NCBI GenBank assembly: GCA_029204225.1
Contig: CM055098.1
Span: forward strand, 25,112,973 to 25,176,972
Length of the DNA stretch: 64,000 nt
Origin: Diphasiastrum complanatum
Lineage: Eukaryota; Streptophyta; Lycopodiopsida; Lycopodiales; Lycopodiaceae
Direction of reading: 5' to 3'
Position numbers and translations under genes: made by a program. This document shows, in pieces, positions 23,175 to 34,600 of this stretch. Under the pieces are notes generated by a model. The model was not told where the DNA came from, did no database searches, and was given only the letters and a program-made list of their open reading frames with translations. Each line of letters opens with the position of its first letter. The stretch's first letter is position 1.

Positions 23175-26100
23175 TCAGCTTTGTTTCACTTGTGGTCCAG
23201 AGGTGGTGTTATTAGGTTGCACACTGTTTGTTACAAATGGGATAAGTCTTTTATAGTCCCTCTTCCGGCCCATACCGTATGTATCCAACACACGGCCCAG
23301 TGATAATCTGGTGTTTTGCAATGCTGTCTCCCTGGACGGAAGTACATCCACACTCTCAGGGTTCATGGTTACAGGATTAGTCCCACCAGAACCTGCCCAT
23401 GACTGAAGTGGACCACTCCGTGCTCTGAAGGAACTCTGAGACAAAAAAGGCACAGCTGACTTATCCTCTTCTAACCTCCTTGAAAATCCATTCCCATTGA
23501 TATTGCCATTTTCCTGGTTAAGTGCTATGGTACTATCTGTTTGAAAGCTTGCAATGTTGCTGCAGCTTTGAAGAACTGCCTCTAAAACATGCAAAGCTTC
23601 CCAGCAAAGAGGACTTTCTACAAGCTGTGAGACAGCTGCGTAAACCTGTGGGCTTTTAGTTAAATCCATAGGTGTATGCTTCAATAGTGCTCTCAGCATA
23701 AGCAGAATTACTCGTTGGTATTCAACTGGCCCTTTCTCAAGGACCCTAAGTAAGTGACCAAATGCCATAGCTGAATGCCTTGGAAACCATTCAGCACACA
23801 ATAAAGGAGTTACTCGATCAAGGAGTTCTTCTATAGAAGTTACCTGCCCCTCAGCATATGCAGAAAATACAAAAGCCAAGCTATCCAGTCCTTTAGCATC
23901 ACACCATTGTGCAATATTAGCAGCGACAGAGCATGCTTTCTGATATTGCTGCTGTAGGGGTGAATCAAATCCAGGTAGGAGAGGACTGTGGCCTTTAACA
24001 AGCTGCAAACCTAGCCATGGTAGCAAGCCCACAATGTGCATCAGCAATCTAGTATCAGAATCACCAAATATGCGATCACACGAGTGCAATGTGATCCGAG
24101 AAAGAACCTCGATTGCAGTCGTATGACTAACAGTTGACATCAAGCCTTTAAGCACCAAAGGCTGGACACCCTCAAAAACAGGTGCCTTGTCTGCAACCAT
24201 TCCATTACTGTCCTTTATCCCTGTATCAAACTCTTTTGAATCAAGATGGCTGAGCTCTCTATCAGGTAGGCTGTCATCAAATTCATCTCTAGGCATATTG
24301 GATAGAAGTACTTGCTCTGCTGTCTGATCATGAAAAGAAAGACGATCAATGACTCGAGCAAAAAGTTCAAGTACTTGCACATAAACATGCACAAAGTCCG
24401 TGTGGAGAATTGCTACACAACCCCAGAAAAGTTGGGGATAGAGAATCACTTTCTCTGGCTCCATGTTTTCAACCATCACTTGTAAGGTAAGTAGGATTTC
24501 CATGATGAAACCTAAAACTGCCTGGGTAGGGTTACCAAAACAGCGATGCAAGCAGCGTAGTAATGAGACACATGTATCACTCGTGACACTTGGACGAAGG
24601 GCCCTATAGATTTGATGAGAACGGCTTGCTAAATGTCGAGATGTGCACTCCATTGCCCATTTTAAAGCTTCCTGCCCCCATCTTTCTCGTAGGTCCCCTT
24701 GGAAGAATATCGCATCTACCACACTCAAAACAAGAGCAGACAATAAAGCAGCACTAGGAAGCTCGGTACAAGTTAAAGTAAGGTCCTCATTTTCCCACAT
24801 CGTGCTTCCCTTTTTAGATTGAACATACTTGATCAAGCTCACAACTTGTTTCTTGTAGTCACTCTCACCATGATCCCCACTATCATAAAGCTCAAGATGG
24901 CGGCCTGCAAGTGAATAAAGAAGATTTACCAGCAGCTGCTGGCAATGCTTCAAAACTATATCCTCAGAGCTGTCCATTGAGACAAAGGTCACATGAAAAA
25001 GCAAGGGTAGATGTCCTCTAAAATCTTCATCATTTTCATATGCTATTTCTGCCAGAAGAATCAATGCAATGTCTGCACGAGAAAGCCAATGATGGTGACT
25101 TTGCAAAGCAGATTGTAAGTCTCCAGCAGTGACAACTGGGGTGCTGGCACGAGTATCCTCCATCGAATTAGGAGTATCAACAAAATAATCCCCACTATCT
25201 CTTGACATGTGCCGACTTTTTACACTTCCCGTGGAACTCCGGACACCTGCACCCACCAATGGGCCTGACAAATTCATTAGAGGACCTGATCCAGTAAACA
25301 ATTGCCCGGATCGTCCAGTGTGCATTTCCGACATACTGTTTAGGGGACCTGACATACTGCGACCTGTAGCAGTCCTCCAGCTCAAGCTCCCACTAACATT
25401 TCGAAGTGGGCCTTCCAGTGAGCTTCTAACCAGCAGAGGAGACATGTGTGGAGGTGGTTCCAGCAGTTGCAGGCGTGCTGGCCCCTGAGAAAACTCAAGC
25501 ACATTGTTCGAGATTTCAGTCTCAAGCACCCCATCAACAGAGGACTTCAATTGTTCAGGGTGGTCCTCCAGCATTCTTTGAGCCAACTCATAAACCAAAT
25601 GATCAATTGTTTGCTGAGGTGAGATTCGTGCCAGATAAAGGCTTATACGCTTTGCGACCGAGAAATAAGTTGCAAATGCTCCACTTATCTCACCTGAAGC
25701 ATTTGAATCACAGTCCTCTATACCTTTGGATATCAAAAAGTCCAGCACAGGAATAATATTACGCCGTTTTGTAGCCACTGTGCTCCAGAGCTTCTCTATT
25801 TCATCAGGAAATTGATCCCCATGCCGCCAGGTAACATAGTAAAGACTTTTCAGGAGCCGCTCACTCCATCCTGATTCCCAAAGTTTTACAAAATTTAGAT
25901 TTTCAATCCAAGGAGCCATACATGTCAGTACCTGATGTTGTGCAATTATATCAACAGCATCTAACTGCCTTTGCATAATTTCTTCACATAGAAGCTCACT
26001 AAGTTCTGGATGCTCCTTAGCTAATTTTGCTGAAAGCTGATACTGAAATTGCTGGTATGAATCTGGAAGGCTCCCTACAACCGCTGCCTGATATCTGCCT

Positions 26101-26312
26101 GCACCTTCACCATCCTCTGCCCACTCCCGAATGGATAAGGTTTCTAACATCTGCAACGCATCATCCCTAATCTGCCGGGACTGATCTACCACCTTGTAAA
26201 GTATCAAACTCAGCAACCTTTGAACCTCACATTTTGGCAGCTCATGTCGCATGTAAACTTCTGCAAGAACAGGGAAGTAACCATCTGCTATAGATGAATC
26301 TGAAGAATAGCA
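23175..26312 (-). CDS. FRY: Furry exon 16, 3.1-kb terminal exon
   Basis: Encodes the last 1045 residues without interruption, from [20 protein letters not shown] (acceptor GTGTGCAG) to the stop at 23175-23177. Residues about 330-470 of the exon form a Ser/Gly-rich linker with repeated SGPL words ([28 protein letters not shown]), likely disordered. The conserved C-terminal block [20 protein letters not shown] followed by YKRLIPFVT is near the end. A short extension rich in Asn, Thr and Ser follows that I do not recall from flowering-plant homologues. Confidence 0.93.
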   Translation of the reverse strand, partial: CYSSDSSIADGYFPVLAEVYMRHELPKCEVQRLLSLILYKVVDQSRQIRDDALQMLETLSIREWAEDGEGAGRYQAAVVGSLPDSYQQFQYQLSAKLAKEHPELSELLCEEIMQRQLDAVDIIAQHQVLTCMAPWIENLNFVKLWESGWSERLLKSLYYVTWRHGDQFPDEIEKLWSTVATKRRNIIPVLDFLISKGIEDCDSNASGEISGAFATYFSVAKRISLYLARISPQQTIDHLVYELAQRMLEDHPEQLKSSVDGVLETEISNNVLEFSQGPARLQLLEPPPHMSPLLVRSSLEGPLRNVSGSLSWRTATGRSMSGPLNSMSEMHTGRSGQLFTGSGPLMNLSGPLVGAGVRSSTGSVKSRHMSRDSGDYFVDTPNSMEDTRASTPVVTAGDLQSALQSHHHWLSRADIALILLAEIAYENDEDFRGHLPLLFHVTFVSMDSSEDIVLKHCQQLLVNLLYSLAGRHLELYDSGDHGESDYKKQVVSLIKYVQSKKGSTMWENEDLTLTCTELPSAALLSALVLSVVDAIFFQGDLRERWGQEALKWAMECTSRHLASRSHQIYRALRPSVTSDTCVSLLRCLHRCFGNPTQAVLGFIMEILLTLQVMVENMEPEKVILYPQLFWGCVAILHTDFVHVYVQVLELFARVIDRLSFHDQTAEQVLLSNMPRDEFDDSLPDRELSHLDSKEFDTGIKDSNGMVADKAPVFEGVQPLVLKGLMSTVSHTTAIEVLSRITLHSCDRIFGDSDTRLLMHIVGLLPWLGLQLVKGHSPLLPGFDSPLQQQYQKACSVAANIAQWCDAKGLDSLAFVFSAYAEGQVTSIEELLDRVTPLLCAEWFPRHSAMAFGHLLRVLEKGPVEYQRVILLMLRALLKHTPMDLTKSPQVYAAVSQLVESPLCWEALHVLEAVLQSCSNIASFQTDSTIALNQENGNINGNGFSRRLEEDKSAVPFLSQSSFRARSGPLQSWAGSGGTNPVTMNPESVDVLPSRETALQNTRLSLGRVLDTYGMGRKRDYKRLIPFVTNSVQPNNTTSGPQVKQS

Positions 26313-28554
26313 CTGCACACACAGACAAACAAACATTTTAGTTACGTTCATTATCACAATAATTAAAATTAATTGTGAGTTGTAACTACTATGATGCCAC
26401 AAATAGAATGCGCAGCCTCTTTCACAATATGACCAATAGGAGGAATACACGCATAATTGCTCTCCTCCTTGTTCCCTTTTTGAGAACTATTTCATTTCAA
26501 TGAGCTTGTGATAGTTCGTTGCAGAAAAAAATGCTGAGCTGGAATGGGTCGGTTCATACATGATTCAAGAAAAAGAACATCCAATTCATCTCAATGCTGC
26601 TTACTTCTTTTGTGCATGAAAGAGCATAACCAACATATGATTAGCACCCGAATCAGCTTACTTGCAAATAATAGATTGGAGATCATCTACAAACAATCAA
26701 TATAGGTTCGTACCTGATCAATACAAGCTGGAAAAAGATCCAAGTTTGTCTGCAGAAGGTTCATAAGAGCAGTCTTGGCAAGAGTCACTCGTGAAGGGCT
26801 ATTTCTCTGCTTGTCTCGGCCACCTCGGAGAATATTGAGGACTCCAGCTACACCAAACTTGGAATGTGAAGGTGTGCGAGGATCTGCAGGGGAATAGCCC
26901 AGAGGCATTCTAGCAGCATGTTCTACAAATAGTCCATTAATCCATGATACAATACGGCCGCTCATCTTTCTGACATTGTCATCAAAGCAAGGACCATAAA
27001 GTAATGCTGCCATCGCATTCATTGAAACCCACTGTATTGCTTCTACTTGCTCATTTATTTCCTTTTCTATGGTGATCTTCTCTACGGAGTCTTTTGTCCG
27101 CACATTTTGTGCAGACTTATATCGCTCTACTTCACGACGATAATCGCTGACTCCATCCTGCTGTCCCCATGCAATGGTGTTGTCATCACACCATGATGAA
27201 AGCAAATCAAACAGTCTCTTGCGTGTGCGTAGATCAAACCTTTCTGAGTTTGCTTTGACCATTTCTGCTGCAACTGACCTTAAAACAGATGCCAAAGAGA
27301 AACGTAGTGGCTGGATGCCCTGAAAAAACTCTGGAGCGGCAGACGCTATATGCCTCACAGTGTCTTCGATGAATCGTATAAAGTGAACACGTAATACTGG
27401 CTTACGACTGAGCATACCAGGCCAGACGCTGTCTGCAACCATGCGGTGGACATTGGCAACATGGACACGAATATCTTCACGCCGCAGCTTTTGGCTCTGC
27501 AACTCAAGTTGAAAAGTTAATATTGAGCCCAAGATAAGACTGCACAATTTTACAAGATCAACATGCATGTAGATGCCACTCTGATTGTTTGCAGGTTGCC
27601 AAGACTACATAAAAACTGGAAGTTTGACAGCTCCACATTATGCGTGCAACTTAATTTGCACACCGTTGATTTTAATATTCTTCAGGCATGCATGGGCTTC
27701 TTTAACATATAGTGCAAAGACAAGATAAACTACAAAGATTACATGGCTGACAGAAAGGAAATCGGACACAAAACAAAGAATTACTGCTTTAATATTCTGC
27801 ACACTGAACTACAAATATTTACATGCTTATGAAACCTGGCTTAATGAAAATTTGTGCACACTGCTCTATATAACTTTTGCAATTGCGTATCATGTGCAGA
27901 ACATAAACAACTACATTGCCAGTGAGTAGCTGATCCTGACCTAATTGAAACAAAAAGAGGAAGATTCTCACAGTCCAGTGCAGATTCAATTCTCTTTTGA
28001 CACTTCGATGCTTGATGACTACAAACTAACTATAGTTACTTATATCAATGAGTCATTGATACAACTGCATTCATGTGATGAAAGCTGTAAACATCCCACA
28101 GTTGGTTGGAGAAATGGGATTTGAAGTGCTTCTGACATGACTTATTAAGCAACTGATATTTACCGTTTACCCTTATGCTTCTTTCCAGAGCACCTTCAAC
28201 AGGTTTTAACAAAAAACGTAACCTGTTGAGGGTTTGCAAGAGTCATAAATCTTCATGTGAGCTTCAAAAACACAGCTATACAATTGAAAAAAATGCAAAA
28301 AAATAATCGCATCCATGTAACAACCTTCCATTTTGGGCGGTTTTCCATTTCAGAATTGACATCATCCAAAAACTGAGCTAGCTCACTTAGCATATGTTCA
28401 CAAATCTCCATATGTGCATGTCCTAGACCCACTGTTGCCGCATACTGCAAGGAAGATAAAGACAAAGACATACATTTTGTTGATGAGAGCATTTCCAAAA
28501 AAAGCACAGCACAGGCATAAACCTTCCCCGCCCCCCCCCCCCCCCCCCCCCCTC

Positions 28555-28614
<60 letters not shown>

Positions 28615-31600
28615 CTCCACTCAGCGAACACTTCACACTTACTTTCGCTGATATGTACTTATTCTCCACCTGGCCGCTTGTGGGCATTGGTACTTTTTCA
28701 GTAGTTCTTCTGTTATACCTGGCCTGGGTTGTGGGCTTATTTCACTTCTACTTTGTTCTACTTTCATTCGTAGCTAGTTAATAGCATTTTACGACCAGGT
28801 CCTCCTATGGATGATGCTCCCACTGTTGCTTGTACATATTTTCTTATATTGTGGTGAAACTATGGCACCATCCTCCAGACAAGTGAGTAGTGAGGCAGAG
28901 ATTCGAGGACTACGTGCACTGCGTAAGGCAGGATTTAGAGCTCAGCATTCTACCAGTGACCATCATTTCACATGCAGGGCTTTTATTGAGGCGGCTAAGT
29001 CCACGCATGATTGCTGCTTTGTTGATTTCTGAAAGGCATTTGACTTTGTCCTAAGACAACTACTTATACAGAGGTGCGAGCTTGGTTTCTCTACTGATAC
29101 AGTCTTGAAAGTTATGGACAAAACACCAATGTTGTCCTACACCCACACATTCAATTCACCTTCCAAGACTTGAAAACTATGTCGACAGGAACTAAAAATA
29201 AGAAAAGGAAAAGGATGCCTCTGTACAGAAGCAAGCAGCATGCCTGCAAGTTAGCACAATGCGCATTGACAAAATAAAAGTGCTTTTGTAATGCTTACTA
29301 TTTGTCCTTCAGACCCAGACTTCAGTGATGGCATTATCAGGCGAAAAAGATCTTTTAATGATTGGCTGCCACCATCATCAGCATCTTCTGGTGGACATGA
29401 ACATGCAAACATGGAATACATGTGCCACTGGTCTAATCGACTGTCACTGTCATGAGAAGCTGTGGCTTTTCCACCTAGTTCTATAGTTGTGATGTGTGCA
29501 AGGCGTTCGACAACCTCTAACCTGCAAAAGAAACAGTAAAGAGCTTAAGTGTCTTTTTTTTAGTTATTGTCCTCCAGGAGCAAATGCCATAACCAAGCAT
29601 ACACAGCATGGAAGACACCAAAAGTTCCCATGCACGCATTGGACAATGAAGAAGGAGAGTGTTTGATCAATAGGGTACAGCATCACGATTTGCAGCAACT
29701 CAGTGTCAAGTATCTAAGAACACCAGACAGACATATAGCAAAAAAGCACCATTAGAAAAGTTCCCATATGCATTTTGACAGACAGGCTTTTGAAACCAGA
29801 TGGAAAAGTCCAAAATCATCCCAAATAAAAGATGAGACCCTCCAAACTTCAATTTTCAGGCTATGGCATGGGTGAGAGTTGGGCCCCTGAAACAGGTTGT
29901 GAATATATATACTAATAGTTTGAAAGCTTCTTCATGTTTTTTACAAAAGTACATGATTTCATAATCCAATACCTTTGAGGTTCTAGTAAGTTACATGAGT
30001 AGGGCTTCTAATGTTATAACAGTATCATGCAGAATATTTTCTCTTACTGCCTCTAGTGAAAAACATCAAACATCCCAACTGTTTAATGTAAGTTTTCAAA
30101 CATTTAACGTGTTTGAAACATTTCAAAATTGCAGGTAAGTACTTAGGAGAAGAGTTCAAGCCTGTGTTGCAGCGGATCGTGATCCACTGCAAAAACGTTC
30201 CGGATCATGCGATCCGGAACGTCAGCGATCCGCGACCTGGATCACAAATGTTTTTTTTTTTTTTTGGTGGAAAAAGGAGTAATGGCCAATTTTTTTCTTT
30301 TTGAGTTTAATACTAACTAAATCAGTTTTGAATGGTGTTCTGATGCCAATGGTTTGCAGATCTACTGATTCCGTTTTCTGTTAGAAAATGATAGAAAGAG
30401 TTAGAAGGAGCCTTCCTTAGATTAGCGGAAATTGTATACTTCTTTTGGAATAGCTGAAACAGGGGGTTCGGGGGGCGGTAGCCCCCCAAGAAACGGGGGG
30501 TCCGGGGAGCGGTAGACCCCCGGTTGGGGGTTTGGGGGGCAACGCCCCCCAACAGCGGGTTCCGGGGGCTGCCGGTAGACCCCGGCCCCGACGGTAAGGC
30601 CTCTTCATGATTCAACCTTCCAACTCCCCGAGTGAAAACACACTTTTTGGTGTTTTGCACCCGAAACAGTCAGCAAACTACACAGTTCCAATTTCTAAAA
30701 CCATATGAAAATGCAGCCAATTTTCTTAAACCATCTAATGATGTCCAAATTTCTAATCAATGTAGCCTGCAGCCATCTAAAACCAAGCAACAGATTTGCA
30801 TAACAATTGCTTTTTTGATATCCTTTCACATAATACCCATACTGGCAACTATACCAAAAAAAAAAGAAAATTGCGTTCCGGGAAACCCTAATGGGAAATC
30901 CCGGATCGCGTTCCGGAACGCGGACTGAGTTATGAACGTAGCCACGGCTGATCTAGATTTAGTCTATGAAAGCATCACATAAGCAAGACTTAACCCTAGA
31001 AAGCAGGAGAGAGAAAGCTTAAAGAGACTAAAGAAGGAGATCATATCATAAGCCAAGTAACAAATGACACAAAATCCCTACTTATAGCCAAGAGGAAGCC
31101 CTAAAAGGAAGCTTCCAGTGGCTAGGGCCAAACTGAGAGGGAAAATAGTGCGCCCTCCAAGAAGGCCCCCACTCTCAGTAATATGACCAAATAACCAATA
31201 TAGTGAATCATAGGGCCCAAGGCCAATAATATGGTCTAAATGTCAATAATAGGGCCCAAGGCCAACCATATAGTCTAAATGTCAAACAATGAATAAAAAA
31301 GGGCCCAAAGCCTGCCTATGCATAAAGTAAAGTAAATGTAAATGGACATGGCGAATGTAATGAGCCAAGTCCATAACTCTCCCCGACACAAAAATAAGAC
31401 CCAACTGCCATAAAGGACTAGATCAAGTAACAGCAAGCCCTGGAGGATCAACTGGAACAGCATCTGGTGTAGTAACAACTGGAGCAACAGCTGATGTAGA
31501 GGAATCAACAAGTGCGGCAAGAGCACGAGCCTGATCCGCAAGTGACGGTGTATGATAAAAGACATCAATAGGCTCCCATGTGGCCTCCTCAACAAGACGA

Positions 31601-34600
31601 CCATCCCACTAGACTAGGATCTGAATCTGCCGGCGACGTCGACTATGATGCAAACGCACCTGAAGGATAGCAACAGGTAATAAAGGAAAGAGATCCGGTG
31701 CAGTAGGAAACTCAGCATCACGAGGAGCATCATCCTCAATAGCAGCACGTAATAAACTGACATGGAATATATCACAGGCACGTGTGGAAGCAGGAAGCTG
31801 AAGACGATATGTAACTGGACTAAGAACCTCCAATATACAATAAGGCCCATAATAACGTGGTGCAAGCTTCTCAGTAGAAGCATGGCCCTGAATAAAATGA
31901 TGACGTGCAAACCGTAGGCGTAGATATACCATATCACAACATGAAACTCAACATGACGTCGATGACGATCAACTGAAGCCTGATAACGCTGTTGGACCTG
32001 CTGCAAATGGGAACTGGCCTGGAGAATAAGCTCGCGAGCACCTGATAGAAATGAAGACAGTGTCACAGGTGTATCCTCGGGAGGCAGATAAAAGAGGTGC
32101 ATAACCATGAGATAATAAAAATGGTGCAACGCCGATGCTGGTACTAACAGAGCTGTTATAGCTATACTCTGCCAAACATAAGTGTTGATCCCAATCCTTC
32201 CCTGAAGGAGTAACAAAATGGCGCAAATAATCCTCAAGGATCCTGTTAAGGACCTCAGACTGCCCATCAGAAGTAGAATGATAAGCAGACCCCATAAAAA
32301 GTTGTACATCCCATATACGCATAAGCTCTATCCAGAACAATGATGTAAACTTACTATCCCGATCAGAAAGGATAGTACGAGGAAACCCATGTAGGCGAAA
32401 TATCTCTGAAAGGAACAAGCGTGCACACTGCTCTGCTGTGATAGTACTGCGCATGGGTATGAAATGTGCCTGTTTCGAGAACCTGTCAACTACCACCATA
32501 CATGAATCGTGACCACGACGGGTGCGGGGAAGGCCAATGATGAAGTCCATAGAAATATCAGTCCACTGGCGGTGAGGAATAGGCCAACTCTGAAGCAAAC
32601 CAGCGGACTTAGCACAGGAGTACTTATTACGTAAGCAGAAAGGACAGGTACGAATAAGTACAACAAGCTCTTTCCTAAGGGATGGCCAATAGAAATGATC
32701 TTTAAGACGAGCATAAGACTTTTGAAAACCAAAATGACCACCAACTGGGGACGAATGAGCATCCAACAACAACTGAGAACGGATACCCAAAGAACTAGGA
32801 ATACAAAGAGAACCATAATGATAAAGACGGTGGTCAACAATGGAATAAGCTTGATGAGGTGAAGACAACATAGGTGGAGCAGAACTATAAACATCACGAA
32901 AATCAGAACATGTAAGATAAGCAGATGGAAGATCATCAAACCAGGAAGGGATCGTGGCAACAAGGGTATTCAATAAAGCAGGAAGTCTAGACAATGCGTC
33001 CGCAGCAGTGTTAGCACGACCAGGACGATACAAAATAGAAAAATCAAAAGATTGTAAAAACTGCAACCAACGAAACTGACGATCACTCAGATCACGTTGG
33101 GAGAAGAGATAACGTAAGGACTGATGATCAGTAACGATATCAAAAGGAACACGGTACAGGTAATGGCGCCACTTCTTAAGAGCATAGATAGTGGCAAGAA
33201 GCTCTTTCTCATGGACAGAATAACGTTGCTCATAAGAGCGTAAACGACACGACTCATAAGCAATAATACACTGAGACTGAAATTACTAGCATCGGTCTCA
33301 ACAATAAATTTCTGATCAAATTGTGGTAAACACAGGACAGAGGCCTCCACAACAGCACGACGAAGAGTGTCAAAGGCGATCTGACAATCAGAAGTCCAAA
33401 CAAAAGCACTAGACTTCTTCAAAAGGGCATGAAGAGGGGCAGCCACAGTGGCAAAGTGAGGAACAGGACGACGAAGGTGAGTAGCGAGACCAAGAAACAT
33501 ACGAACATGGTGGACATCTGTGGGAACAAGCCAATCAGCGATTGCCCGAACCTTATGAGGGTCCAAACGAATACGACCATCACAAATGAGAAATCCTAAA
33601 AACTCAATCTCAACAACAGCAAAGGAACACTTAGAAAGTTTAGCAAACAACTGGTGATGAACAAGCAATTGAAAAACAGATGAAAGATGTAACACATGCT
33701 CATCAAGAGTCTTACTAAAAACAAGAATATCATCAAAATAAACTAAAACACAACGACCAAGGAGAGGACGCATGATGTTATTCATCACATTCTGGAACGT
33801 AGGTGGACCATTAGTAACACCAAAAGGAAGAACACGAAACTCATACAAACCAAGATGGGTACGAAACGCAGTCTTGTGTTCGTCCGAAGGATGCATCCTA
33901 ATCTGGTGATAGCCGGATCGTAAGTCTATCTTAGAGAAAAGATGAGAGGTGCCTAACTGGTCAAAGAGATCATCCATGTGAGGAATAGGATACTAATTAC
34001 GGATGGTCAACTTATTGAGGGCACGATAATCAATGCAGAGGCGTTTGGAACCATCTTTCTTACTGACAAGGAGAACAGGGGCACCAAAAGGACTGTGACT
34101 AGGAACAATAAGGCCCTGATCTAGTAAAGCAGTAATCTGAAGCTCAACCTCATCACGCTTAGACTTAGACATACGGTAAGGAGGCCGGGAGGGAGGAGCA
34201 GAACCAGGACGCAAATCAATATGGTGGTTCACATCACGTAATGGTGGTAGCGTCGTAGGTTCTGAAAAGACAAATGCATATTGATGTAATAAGTCAGAGA
34301 TCACCTGAGGAACAGCTGCTGGAGGAGAGGTAGTCACTGGAGAATCTGCTGCAGCACGCTGAACACGTAATAAAGCTACACAATGAGCCTTAGGTAGGCT
34401 GCGGATAAACTGCTTCCCGCTGATCAGCTGGAAATCTGCCTGAGAATCAATACCAGCAAGTGAGTGGGTCACTGCATCATGAACAAATGCCAATGTCTGT
34501 TGAGCCAGGTCCAAAGTAACCGCTCCCAATGAAGCAAACCAATCAGCACCAAGGATAAGGTCATAGCGCTCCAGAGGAATAATATAACGATCTTCCTGTC

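Noticed and set aside
25207-25756. Plus-strand frames of 93 and 102 codons
   Set aside because: Antisense to the Furry terminal exon; no independent motif.
28150-28230. Exon-like segment in Furry intron 14 (CAACAG acceptor, GTAAAC donor)
   Set aside because: Exon 14 (…RPKWK) and exon 15 (SQKLRRED…) join directly in phase 0 as in the protein family; including this segment would add unmatched residues.
28253-28687. Open frame through the poly-C/(CT)n tract
   Set aside because: Only the 120-bp exon 14 part is coding; the Arg-Glu and Gly runs are translations of the simple repeat.
30322-30660. 112-codon frame across the GC hairpin array
   Set aside because: Its Pro/Gly-rich sequence is explained by the repeat units; no family match.
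31614-32309. 231-codon minus-strand frame in the chromovirus
   Set aside because: Mostly a shifted frame of integrase; only a short part bridges the frameshift near 31940.
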